Assembly: GCA_016713665.1 (NCBI GenBank)
Contig: JADJOR010000002.1
Coordinates: 558,001 to 622,000, forward strand
Reading direction: 5' to 3'
DNA: 64,000 bases
Source: Deltaproteobacteria bacterium
GTDB lineage: Bacteria > Myxococcota_A > UBA9160 > UBA4427
A program made the position numbers and the translations under genes. Below the pieces are notes generated by a model that had not been told where the DNA came from, did not search any database, and worked only from the letters and a program-made list of their open reading frames with translations. Positions 52,149 through 60,227 of this stretch are shown one piece after another (the stretch's first letter is position 1; each line of letters starts with the position of its first letter).

Positions 52149-52835
52149 ATGGCTCGATCCGATCCGCGGGACTCGTGTGATCAGGATGCGGCCCTGATCG
52201 ACCTCTTCGCGCGGGGGTCGGAGCTCGCGCGTCATCTGATCGAGCGGCTTCGCTCGGCCGAGGCTTCGAATGCACGTTGGGCGGAACGGCACGCCGAAAC
52301 CGAGCGGTGTCACGACGATCTCGCGAACCTGTTCGTGGCGAGCGACCAGCTGCACGCGACCCGCGATCCCGACGAGGTCGTCGCCGCGATCTGCGAGATC
52401 GTGATCAATCTGGTCGGAGCCGAGATCTTCGTGCTCCATACTTTCGATCCGGAGAGCGAGCGACTGATCCCGCTGATCGGCGAGGGGTGTTCGCTCGGCG
52501 GTCTTCCGGAGCTCGCGCTCGGCGAGGGGACGATCGGGCAGGCGGTGGCCCGCGGCCGTGTCTGGATCGCGCCGTCGGGATCGGCGGAGGGGACTCCGGC
52601 GGCGGCGGCCGATCCGATCGTCGTCGTCCCGCTCTGCGTCCGGGGCGTTCCGCTCGGTGCGATCGCGATCTACAAGCTGCTCGACCAGAAACCGGGCCTG
52701 TCGGAGCTCGATCATCAGCTCTTCGATCTGCTGGCACAGCATGCGTCGAAGGCCCTGCTGGTCGCGAGACTCGAGGAAGCCAAGGAGAGCGTGCCGGCCA
52801 GGCGACTTCAACCGATCGATCGAATCACGAACTGA
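52149..52835 (+). CDS. GAF-domain sensor protein
   Basis: A 228-residue cytoplasmic protein. Helices at the N-terminus (about residues 15-65) lead into a GAF domain (about 70-215: LHATRDPDEVVAAICEIVIN, FVLHTFDPESERLIPLIGEG, GEGTIGQAVARGRVWIA and GAIAIYKLLDQKPGLSELDH). GAF domains bind small ligands or cyclic nucleotides; the ligand is unknown. It has no output domain, so it probably works with the following CheY-like protein. Confidence 0.8.
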   Translation: MARSDPRDSCDQDAALIDLFARGSELARHLIERLRSAEASNARWAERHAETERCHDDLANLFVASDQLHATRDPDEVVAAICEIVINLVGAEIFVLHTFDPESERLIPLIGEGCSLGGLPELALGEGTIGQAVARGRVWIAPSGSAEGTPAAAADPIVVVPLCVRGVPLGAIAIYKLLDQKPGLSELDHQLFDLLAQHASKALLVARLEEAKESVPARRLQPIDRITN

Positions 52836-52893
52836 CGTGGCTCGCGACCTGCTCGGCAGGTCCGGGACCCGCGAAGCCGAGGGACCCACGAAG

Positions 52894-53274
52894 ATGGCGG
52901 ACCAGCGAATCCTGATCGTCGAAGACAGCCCGACGATGCGACAGCTCCTCGTGTTCGCCTTGAAGCGCATGAAGGGAGTCCAGATCGTCGAGGCCCAGGA
53001 CGGCATGGATGGCCTGCGCAAGGTCACGAGCGACCATTTCGATCTCGTCTTCGTGGACATCAACATGCCGGTCATGGACGGACTCAAGCTGATCAGCCTG
53101 ATCCGCAGCGACTCGAACCTCGCCGAGATGCCGATCTGCGTGATCACGACCGAGGGGGCGAACGACGATCGGGAGAGGGCGATCGCGCTCGGCGCCAACG
53201 AGTATCTGACCAAGCCGATCCAGGCGAACAAGGTCCTTTCGATCGCCCGGGATCTCTTGAAGCTCCCCGTCTGA
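52894..53274 (+). CDS. cheY: CheY-like response regulator 2
   Basis: A single-domain receiver of 126 residues with LIVEDSPTM, phospho-acceptor Asp55 (VFVDINMPVMDGLKL), Thr-Thr at the switch position (VITTEGA) and Lys in YLTKPIQ. It is about 40% similar by eye to the first CheY of the operon. Two CheY proteins and one CheA suggest that one acts as output and the other as phosphate sink, or that the GAF protein feeds this one. The ATG at 52894 lies about 60 bases after the GAF gene. Confidence 0.9.
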   Translation: MADQRILIVEDSPTMRQLLVFALKRMKGVQIVEAQDGMDGLRKVTSDHFDLVFVDINMPVMDGLKLISLIRSDSNLAEMPICVITTEGANDDRERAIALGANEYLTKPIQANKVLSIARDLLKLPV

Positions 53275-53327
53275 GCCCGGCGCGGGCCGCGCGACCGATC
53301 GGCGGTCGGGCATGCTATCGGTGTGGC

Positions 53328-53972
53328 ATGCGCCGCCTCTTCCGCGCCGCCCGATTCCTCCCTTTCCTGCTCGTCGCCGCGATCGCGGCCTGCGGCTATC
53401 ACAGCACGCTGGGTCCCGGTCCGCGGGCCGACGACGGCCGGGGCAGCGCGACGCGCGCCGGTGGCGAGCGCGCGCGCGTCACCGTGGTCGCGCTGCGCAG
53501 CGACTCGCCGGAGCCCTGGCTCGACCGGATCGTGACCGACGCCCTGCGTCGGGAGGTCGGAGGGCGTGCTCGGCTCGTGCTGACGGAGAATCCGTCGAAC
53601 GCGGCGTTGCAGCTCCGCGGTCGCATCCGGCCGCTGGACATCTCGAGTCGCAGCTTCTCGAGCTTCGTCGCCGCCCTCGAGTATTCGCTGACCCTGGCGC
53701 TCGACCTCGAGGTCCGGCTCGCGAACGGCGACGTCGTCAAGCTGGACCCCGCGATGCTGTCGGAGACCGACTCGTATCTCGCGAGCCCCGACATCGAGGT
53801 CACGCGGACCAATCGGCTCGAGGCGCTGCGCCGCATGTCCGATCTGCTCGCGACGCGGGTCGCGGATGCGATCGAGCTGCTCGATCGGCCGACCGCGACG
53901 ATGGATGCCGTGCCCGCCGCGCCGGCGATCGAACCGCCGACGGCCGCGGTCGGGGAGCGCGCGGGCGGATGA
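53328..53972 (+). CDS. lptE: LPS-assembly lipoprotein LptE
   Basis: LptE plugs the LptD barrel and helps deliver lipopolysaccharide to the outer leaflet. The 214-residue protein has a lipoprotein signal (RFLPFLLVAAIAACGYH, Cys22) with the family's CGYH start, and the expected beta-alpha pattern (RIVTDALRREVGGRARLVLT, then LQLRGRIRPLDISSRSF). The C-terminal tail is Pro/Ala-rich. Its place just upstream of holA is the classical one, although leuS is missing. The ATGA overlap couples it to holA. Confidence 0.88.
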   Translation: MRRLFRAARFLPFLLVAAIAACGYHSTLGPGPRADDGRGSATRAGGERARVTVVALRSDSPEPWLDRIVTDALRREVGGRARLVLTENPSNAALQLRGRIRPLDISSRSFSSFVAALEYSLTLALDLEVRLANGDVVKLDPAMLSETDSYLASPDIEVTRTNRLEALRRMSDLLATRVADAIELLDRPTATMDAVPAAPAIEPPTAAVGERAGG

Positions 53973-54949
53973 ACGTCGAGAAGCTCGTCGCGGAGCTCGC
54001 GTCCGGTCGGATCCGTCCGGCCTATCTCGTGGTGGGTGCCGAGGCGCTCCTGCGCGATGCGGCGCTCGAGGCGGTCGAGTCCTGCGTGCTCGCCGAGGGC
54101 CCGCGCGACTTCAACTTCGACCGCCTCGACACCGACTCCGCCTCGCCGGCGCGGCTCGAAGAGGCGCTCGGCACGCTTCCGCTCATGGCCGCGCGGCGGC
54201 TCGTCGTGCTGCGCGAGACGGAAGGTCGGGGCGCGGGGCTCGACGAGAGCTGGGGGCGTGCGATCGAGCAGGCGCTCGCCGGTCCGGGGGCGGGCGAGAC
54301 TTCGGTCCTGGTCGTCGTCGCGCGCAAGGTGGATCGGCGAGGTCGCTGGGTGAAGGCATTTCGCGATCCCGCGGCCGAAATCGAGTGCGATCCACCGAAA
54401 GCCGGTCGCGAGCTCGAGGCATTCCTCGATCGCGACGCTCGCCGGATCGGCCTCGACCTGACGGCCGACGCCGCCGAGCTGCTCGCCGAGCGGACCGGTC
54501 CGAATCTCCTGCTGCTCCGGCAGGAGCTCGAGAAGCTGCTCCTGCACGTCGGTCCGGGCGGGCGCGTCGATCGCGCGGCCGTCGCGCTCGCCGTCTCGAA
54601 CGTCGCCGAGGAATCGATCTGGGATCTGACGGACGCGATCGGCCAGGGGCGAGCGGCGGATTCGCTGGCGCAGCTCGCGCAGATGTTCGGTCAGGGGGAA
54701 GCGGCTCAGGCGATGCTCGCCGCCCTCGCGTCCCATTTCCGGCGGCTCGTCCGCGTGGGCCAGGGCGAGAGGGTTCCCGCGCCGCCGTTCGTGGCGCGCA
54801 AGCTCGAGCAGCAGGCGCGGCGGTTCGGCCCGGCGAGGTTGCTCGCGTGCCTGCGCGCGATCCATCGCACGGACGTCGAATTGAAGGGGGCAGGGGTCCT
54901 GCGGCCGGAACGGGCGCTCGAGCAGCTGGTCATCCAGCTTTCGAGCTGA
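53969..54949 (+). CDS. holA: DNA polymerase III delta subunit
   Basis: The clamp-loader delta subunit that opens the beta clamp. The 326 residues begin with the family region RPAYLVVGAEALLRDAALEA, then DFNFDRLD and LPLMAARRLVVLRE. The middle has LLAERTGPNLLLLRQELEKL, and the C-terminal collar has VLRPERALEQLVIQLSS. It is convergent with rpsT. The 100-base gap after it contains a 7-bp hairpin (55013-55030) without a T tract. Confidence 0.92.
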   Translation: MNVEKLVAELASGRIRPAYLVVGAEALLRDAALEAVESCVLAEGPRDFNFDRLDTDSASPARLEEALGTLPLMAARRLVVLRETEGRGAGLDESWGRAIEQALAGPGAGETSVLVVVARKVDRRGRWVKAFRDPAAEIECDPPKAGRELEAFLDRDARRIGLDLTADAAELLAERTGPNLLLLRQELEKLLLHVGPGGRVDRAAVALAVSNVAEESIWDLTDAIGQGRAADSLAQLAQMFGQGEAAQAMLAALASHFRRLVRVGQGERVPAPPFVARKLEQQARRFGPARLLACLRAIHRTDVELKGAGVLRPERALEQLVIQLSS

Positions 54950-55050
54950 GATCAGGAGCGGAGCTCACGAGCTGAGCTCGCCCGCTGACCCCGCCGTCGG
55001 GCTTTCCGCTGAGCCGCCCTCGCGGGCGGCGGCCGGGACTGGGCCCGGAC

Positions 55051-55314
55051 CTACGAGATCGCGTTCAGCCGCTTCGCCAGTCGACCGACGCTGCGGTCGG
55101 CCCGTCGCTTCGGGATCACGCCGCGCGATGCCGCTCGCCGGATCTCGCGCTCGACCACCTTGAAAGCCTCGCCGGCCTGGGTGGCGTTGCCCGCTTCGAG
55201 CGCCTCGCGGTAGCGCTTGACCACGGTTCGCATCTTGCTTCGGATGTGCTGGTTTCGCTTGCGCCGGCGCTCGGATTGGCTGATGCGCTTCAGGGCGGAC
55301 TTGTGATTGGCCAA
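55051..55314 (-). CDS. rpsT: 30S ribosomal protein S20
   Basis: An 87-residue, strongly basic protein with the S20 start MANHKSALKRISQSERRRKR, followed by SKMRTVVKRYREAL and HKNKAAR-like RAASRGVIPKRRADR. The start codon is TTG at 55314, with AAGGAG six bases upstream on the minus strand. Non-AUG starts are common for rpsT and are used for autoregulation in E. coli. holA/rpsT adjacency is widespread. Confidence 0.96.
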   Translation of the reverse strand: MANHKSALKRISQSERRRKRNQHIRSKMRTVVKRYREALEAGNATQAGEAFKVVEREIRRAASRGVIPKRRADRSVGRLAKRLNAIS

Positions 55315-55510
55315 CGAGGGCTCCTTGTTCGTGGGCGCGGCATGTTACTCAGGCTTGTCCGGAGCGTCGAGAGCGATCGCTCCGTCGGTCGATCCCGGGC
55401 TTCGCCGACCCGGGCCGAGGATCCTTGCGGACCCGTGGGGAATGTCTTCAGGGCCCCGCCTCGCTGGCCGATAGCGCCCACCGAATCCATCCGTCCAGAG
55501 GGAGATCCGG

Positions 55511-57457
55511 TTGGTCCACCGACTTCTGCTCGCCGCCCGAGCCGGCGCCCTCGTGCTCTTCCTCTCGGCTCGTCTCGCCTCCACCGAGCCGGCTCCGGCC
55601 CTCGCCACGGGGGCTTCGGACGCGTCGGAGACCTCCGGCAACGAGGCGGCCTTTCCCGCTGAGCCCATGTGGCTCGACCCCTGGCTGACCGACGGCGGGC
55701 CGACCCTGGCCGAGCCGGCCTCGATCCCCATTGCGGCGATGGGGACCGACCAGGTCGTCCTCGCCTGGCGCAACGCGCCCGCCACCCCCCATGCCCGTTC
55801 CGCGGCGCTGCGCCGTCTGCGCCTCGAATACGGCCTCGGCGATCTGCGCGCCCCGGCCCAGATCGTGCTCAACGCCGCCGATCCCGACGATCCCGGGACC
55901 GGGACGGCCCTCGCGCGCGCGCTCGCGCCCGACATGCCGGCCCTCGGCTGGGCCCACGTGCAGGATCTCTGGCGCGCGCGCGCTTTCGGCGAGGCGGCCC
56001 GGGCCCTCGGCGAAGTCGTCGTCGCGATGGGCCGCGACCTCGAGTCCCAGCTCTGGCTGCTCGGAAACGGACTGCTCTTCGCGTGGATCGTCGCGCTCGC
56101 CGCGACGAGCGCGTTCATCGTGATGCTCGCCCTCAAGGCCTTCTCCCACGCGGCCCACGATCTCGGCGATCCGCTCTCGAGCGGGATGCCGAGCTTCGCT
56201 CGTGCGGCCCTCCTGGCGGGGCTGATGATGGCGCCGCTCGCCCTGGGTGAAGGGCTCGCGGGACTCGCCCTCGCGTGCTTCGCCGTCGCCTTCGTCTACG
56301 GCACGGGGCGGGAGCGCAGCGCGTTGGTGCTGGCCGCGATCACCTTCGTGGTCGCGCTCCATCCTCTGGCCCGATGGGCGTCGCTGGCTGCGACGGTGAC
56401 CGAGCTCGATCCCGTCGTTCAGAGTGCCTGGGCCGTGACGCGAGGGACGGCGGATCGGGCCGATCTCGAGCGCCTCGAAGCGGCGGCGGGAGACGACGTC
56501 GCCGCGGCGCATGCGCTCGCCTATCTCGCGCGGCGGGTCGGTGAGCTCGACGCCGCCGGCCGACGGCTCGAGGCGATGGCCGAATCCCACCCGGCGGATC
56601 CGGTCGTGCTCGCCAATCGGGGCAACGTCGAAATGCGGGCCGGGCGGACGGAAGCGGCGATCCGCCTGTACGAGCGGGCCGCCGCGCAGCTCGACTCGCC
56701 GGCCCTGCTATTCGATCTCTCGCAGGCGTATTCGAGCGCGCTTCGCATGGACGAGTCGGAGCTCGCGCTCGTGCGGGCCCAGGGCATCGCGGATGCGGAG
56801 GTCGCGGCGCTCTCGAGCCTCTCGGATCCGAAGCTCGTCTCGGATCTCGGGTATCCCGTTACGCTGCTCCGCGACCTGCTGCGTGACGCGGTGCTCGCCC
56901 GATCGCCCGCGCTGGCGCTGACCCGGCAGCTCGCGCCCGGACGGATGGGCGAGGGCTGGCAGATGGCCGGTGCAGCCTTCGGCGTGGTCGTGCTGATCGG
57001 GCTGATGACGACCGGGCGCTTCGAGCGATCGAGCGCGTGCTCGCGCTGCGGTCGGCGCGTCTGCGGTCGGTGTGACGAGAACGTCTGGAGCGACGAGCTC
57101 TGCGAGGATTGTCATCACCTGTTCAAGAATCCCGAGGCGACCGATCCCAGGCTGCGCATGGCGCGCCTCCAGGTCCTCGCCCGGCGCGAGGCGTGGCAGT
57201 CGCGTCTCGTGGATCTCGGTTCGGTCCTCGTCCCGGGCGTGGCCGGTCTCGCCGCCCGTCGACCCGACGTAGCGCTGTTCTCGATCGCGCTCTGTGTCTG
57301 GATCGTGGCGTGGCTTCGCTGGCCCGCGGGCCTGCTCGTCGACTCGACCTGGCTCGGAGGGCTCGCGCCGTTCGTCACCTCGGTGCTCGGGACGCTCGCC
57401 CTCGCGACCCATGCGGCGATCGTCGTCGGCAGCTTCCTCGCTCGCAGGAATCGTTAG
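55511..57457 (+). CDS. TPR membrane protein with a zinc-ribbon loop
   Basis: A 648-residue envelope protein. The N-terminal signal (LLLAARAGALVLFLSARLAS) leads to a periplasmic stretch, then several TM helices at about residues 180-300. A cytoplasmic or periplasmic TPR block (about 330-430: RRLEAMAESHPADPVVLANR, then GRTEAAIRLYERAAAQL) follows, then a TM helix, a double zinc ribbon (CSRCGRRVCGRCDENVW, then CEDC, about 513-537) and two terminal helices. The start is TTG 55511 with GAGGGAG upstream. It lies 9 bases before a DUF4388 gene and is probably co-transcribed with it. Such TPR/zinc-ribbon proteins recur beside DUF4388 genes in Myxococcota; the function is unknown. Confidence 0.75.
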   Translation: MVHRLLLAARAGALVLFLSARLASTEPAPALATGASDASETSGNEAAFPAEPMWLDPWLTDGGPTLAEPASIPIAAMGTDQVVLAWRNAPATPHARSAALRRLRLEYGLGDLRAPAQIVLNAADPDDPGTGTALARALAPDMPALGWAHVQDLWRARAFGEAARALGEVVVAMGRDLESQLWLLGNGLLFAWIVALAATSAFIVMLALKAFSHAAHDLGDPLSSGMPSFARAALLAGLMMAPLALGEGLAGLALACFAVAFVYGTGRERSALVLAAITFVVALHPLARWASLAATVTELDPVVQSAWAVTRGTADRADLERLEAAAGDDVAAAHALAYLARRVGELDAAGRRLEAMAESHPADPVVLANRGNVEMRAGRTEAAIRLYERAAAQLDSPALLFDLSQAYSSALRMDESELALVRAQGIADAEVAALSSLSDPKLVSDLGYPVTLLRDLLRDAVLARSPALALTRQLAPGRMGEGWQMAGAAFGVVVLIGLMTTGRFERSSACSRCGRRVCGRCDENVWSDELCEDCHHLFKNPEATDPRLRMARLQVLARREAWQSRLVDLGSVLVPGVAGLAARRPDVALFSIALCVWIVAWLRWPAGLLVDSTWLGGLAPFVTSVLGTLALATHAAIVVGSFLARRNR

Positions 57458-57466
57458 GAGACGCCG

Positions 57467-58588
57467 ATGTCGATCGCGCTGCACGGGAATCTTCGCGACT
57501 TCGGAATCGCCGAGGTCTTTCAGCTGATCGGTCAGCAGCGCAAGACGGGCACCCTCGTCGTCGGCGAGGGCAGCGAAGCGGTCTACCTCGCGTTCGACGA
57601 AGGCCGTGTCGTGACCGGCGGAGCCGCGCAGTCCGGGGGCGAGGGCGGCTCGCTCGGTCGCCAGCTGGTCCGGGCCGGGTATCTGACCCGGGAGCAGCTC
57701 CACGACCTCGAGCGGGAGAGCGCACGCTCCGCGCGCCCGATCGTCGACCTGCTGCGGGCGAGCGGTCGCCTCGAGCCGTCCGAGCTCGACGAGGTCCGCG
57801 ATCTGCTGACCCGCGAAACCGTCTTCGACATCATGCGCCGCAAGAACGGCGAGTTCCATTTTTCCGCCGAGCCCGTCGATCACGACCTGCCGCAAGAACG
57901 GCTGCTCGGGGCCGAGCAGATCCTGATGGACGGCCTGCGGATGCTCGACGAGTGGCAGACGTTCTCGGCCGCTGTGCCTTCGGAGGAGCTGGTCTTCCGC
58001 AGGCTCGGGAGCCTCGAGTCCTCCCGCGCCCTGGCCCAGAGCGGCGGAGACGAAAGGCTGGGCCAGATCGAGCGCGTACTCGGGCTGGTCGACGGGCGCC
58101 TGACGGTGCGCCGGGTGATCGATCTCTCGCGCATCGGGACCTTCGAGGCGACGCGCGTGCTGGCCGAGCTGCGCCAGGCGGGGCTCATCGAGGTCGGCGG
58201 CGAGGAGGTCCGTCGGGCTCCGCGGCGCCGGGCCGAGCCGGTCGCCGTCGTTCCGAGGGTGCGCGCCGTGCTGGCGACGGCGGTGCCCTTCGTCGTGCTC
58301 GCCCTGCTCGGGGGCGGTGCTTTCGAGGCCGACAGCGCGAATCGGGCCCTGCCGGGCACGGCCATCCCCGACCCGATCCTGGGTCGGATCGGAGCCGCGA
58401 ACGAGCGCGAGCTCGTCCGTCAGCTGCTCGAGGTCCATTTCTTCGCGACGGGCGCGTATCCGCAGCGTCTCGATGAGCTCGCCGAGCGCGCGGCTCGTTC
58501 GGGCGTCGCGTTGACGCCCGAGCGGCTCGCTGACTATTATTACGCCGTCCGAAACGACGAGGTCGTGCTTCTGGCGCCGATGAACTGA
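57467..58588 (+). CDS. DUF4388 domain protein with one TM helix
   Basis: A 373-residue protein opening with the DUF4388 pattern (MSIALHGNLRDFGIAEVFQL, then QQRKTGTLVVGEG and VYLAFDEGRVV, residues about 1-165). A winged-helix-like domain follows (GLVDGRLTVRRVIDLSRIGT, about 205-250), then a TM helix (AVLATAVPFVVLALLGGGAF, about 265-285) and an extracytoplasmic tail with ELVRQLLEVHFFATGAYPQR. This layout is the longer DUF4388 type and is coupled to the TPR/zinc-ribbon gene before it. Confidence 0.78.
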   Translation: MSIALHGNLRDFGIAEVFQLIGQQRKTGTLVVGEGSEAVYLAFDEGRVVTGGAAQSGGEGGSLGRQLVRAGYLTREQLHDLERESARSARPIVDLLRASGRLEPSELDEVRDLLTRETVFDIMRRKNGEFHFSAEPVDHDLPQERLLGAEQILMDGLRMLDEWQTFSAAVPSEELVFRRLGSLESSRALAQSGGDERLGQIERVLGLVDGRLTVRRVIDLSRIGTFEATRVLAELRQAGLIEVGGEEVRRAPRRRAEPVAVVPRVRAVLATAVPFVVLALLGGGAFEADSANRALPGTAIPDPILGRIGAANERELVRQLLEVHFFATGAYPQRLDELAERAARSGVALTPERLADYYYAVRNDEVVLLAPMN

Positions 58589-58733
58589 GGCGCGCACGGA
58601 GCGGGCGTCGCGAATCCGAGGAAATCCGAGGAGCAGCCTGCTGGCCCACGACCACGACGCAGACCCCGCAGTCCCGACTGGCCCGTCCACCGGCCAGACC
58701 ACCCACGAGAGCCTCAGCTTCGACGACAATTCG

Positions 58734-60227
58734 ATGGCCGTCGCGCTCTACGGCGACGGCGAGCAGACGCTGCGCCTGCTCGAGCGCTCCCTCGGCGTCG
58801 AGATCCATGCCCGCGGCAACGAGCTCCGGATCCGGGGGACGGACGGCCGGCCCGCCCTCGCGCGTCGCGTGCTCGAGGAGCTCTACCGACTGCTGCAATC
58901 GGGGCAGGGCGTTCGCCACGCCGACGTGCGCCACGTGATCCGCATGCTGACCGACGAGCCCGAAGTCCAGCTGAAGGACATCTACGAGAACATCCTGCGC
59001 GGCTCGCTCAAGACGATCCGCGCGAAGAACCTGGCCCAACGACGTTATGTCGACCTGATCCAGAAGCACGACATCGCGATCGCCGTCGGCCCGGCCGGGA
59101 CGGGCAAGACCTATCTCGCCATGGCGATGGCGGTCGCCGCGCTGAACCGCCGCGAGATCTCGCGCATCATCCTGACACGGCCCGCGGTCGAGGCCGGCGA
59201 GCGCCTCGGCTTCCTGCCCGGGGATCTCGCCGAGAAGGTCGACCCCTACATGCGGCCGCTCTACGACGCGCTGCGGGACATGATGGACGTCGAGAAGGCG
59301 GCGCGGTTGATCGAGCGCGGGACGATCGAGGTGGCGCCTCTCGCGTTCATGCGTGGGCGCACGCTGAACGATTCCTTCGTGATCCTCGACGAGGCCCAGA
59401 ACACGACCGGCGAGCAGATGAAGATGTTCCTGACGCGACTCGGCGAGAACTCGAAGGCGGTGATCACGGGCGACGTGACCCAGATCGATCTGCCGTCGGG
59501 GACCGAGAGCGGGCTGGTCGAGGCGACGCGGGTCCTGCGGCAGGTGCGCGGGATCGGGATCATGGAGTTCGCGGCGACCGACGTCGTGCGTCATCCGCTC
59601 GTGCAGTCGATCATCCAGGCCTACGCTCAACACGGCGATGCGTCGCGTCGCGGTTCGCCCGCTCGCCACGTCGAGCGCTCTTTCGAGCGCGAGCCCGAGC
59701 GCGAGCCCGAATCCGTGCGCCGCGACCGGCTCGGGGCGTCGCGGCGGGGACGACGTCGACGTGGACGGCCGCGGAGACGGTGGATGAACGTGTTGATTTC
59801 CGGACCGCCCGACGCCATCCGGTGGTCGAAGGTCGACGTCGCGCGCCTGCGCCGACGGGCGGGGACGATCCTTCGGTCGACCGGCGAGGCGAAGTCCGAG
59901 CTGTCGATCGCCCTCGTCGACGACGCCTCGATCGAGGTCCTGAACGGGCAGTACCGCGGCAAGCGGCGGCCGACCGACGTGCTCTCGTTCTCGCTCGTCG
60001 AGGGCGAGCATGCGGACCGTCGTGGCCGCCTGCTCGGCGACGTCGTGATCAGCGTCGAGACCGCCGCGCGACAGGCGCGAGAGCGCCGTCGAGGTCTCGA
60101 CGAGACGATCGCGAGGCTGCTCGTCCACGGCGTCCTCCATCTGCTCGGACACGATCACGAAGAAGACGACGAGGCCCGCCGCATGCAGGCCGAGGAGCGC
60201 CGGATCTGGCGGGTGCTGCGCGCGTGA
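58734..60227 (+). CDS. phoH: PhoH-like ATPase, in frame with YbeY
   Basis: A PhoH-family ATPase covering about residues 1-300: Walker A GPAGTGKTYLAMAM near 119, Walker B FVILDEAQNTT near 217, and RHPLVQSIIQAYAQ at its usual end. The ATG at 58734 may be too late: the preceding in-frame residues (HESLSFDDNS) match the usual PhoH start, and the only upstream candidates are CTG codons at 58638 and 58641 after GAGGAG. No stop codon separates PhoH from YbeY, so the open frame encodes a 497-residue fusion joined by an Arg/Glu-rich linker. The linker may be frameshifted: another frame ends in a TGA that overlaps the YbeY ATG. Confidence 0.85.
   Translation: MAVALYGDGEQTLRLLERSLGVEIHARGNELRIRGTDGRPALARRVLEELYRLLQSGQGVRHADVRHVIRMLTDEPEVQLKDIYENILRGSLKTIRAKNLAQRRYVDLIQKHDIAIAVGPAGTGKTYLAMAMAVAALNRREISRIILTRPAVEAGERLGFLPGDLAEKVDPYMRPLYDALRDMMDVEKAARLIERGTIEVAPLAFMRGRTLNDSFVILDEAQNTTGEQMKMFLTRLGENSKAVITGDVTQIDLPSGTESGLVEATRVLRQVRGIGIMEFAATDVVRHPLVQSIIQAYAQHGDASRRGSPARHVERSFEREPEREPESVRRDRLGASRRGRRRRGRPRRRWMNVLISGPPDAIRWSKVDVARLRRRAGTILRSTGEAKSELSIALVDDASIEVLNGQYRGKRRPTDVLSFSLVEGEHADRRGRLLGDVVISVETAARQARERRRGLDETIARLLVHGVLHLLGHDHEEDDEARRMQAEERRIWRVLRA
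59784..60227 (+). CDS. ybeY: rRNA maturation endoribonuclease YbeY (fused to, or overlapping, PhoH)
   Basis: YbeY processes 16S rRNA ends and acts in ribosome quality control. From the ATG at 59784 the protein is 147 residues, the normal size. It contains YRGKRRPTDVLSFSL, LLGDVVISVETAARQA and the zinc motif HGVLHLLGHDHEEDDEARRM (three His). Being in the same frame as phoH it could also be made as a fusion. The stop overlaps the lnt start (GTGA), supporting a phoH-ybeY-lnt operon. Confidence 0.88.
   Translation: MNVLISGPPDAIRWSKVDVARLRRRAGTILRSTGEAKSELSIALVDDASIEVLNGQYRGKRRPTDVLSFSLVEGEHADRRGRLLGDVVISVETAARQARERRRGLDETIARLLVHGVLHLLGHDHEEDDEARRMQAEERRIWRVLRA

Noticed and set aside
55013..55030. 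7-bp hairpin between holA and rpsT as a terminator
   Set aside because: There is no T tract on either strand; it is mentioned only as a possible weak element.
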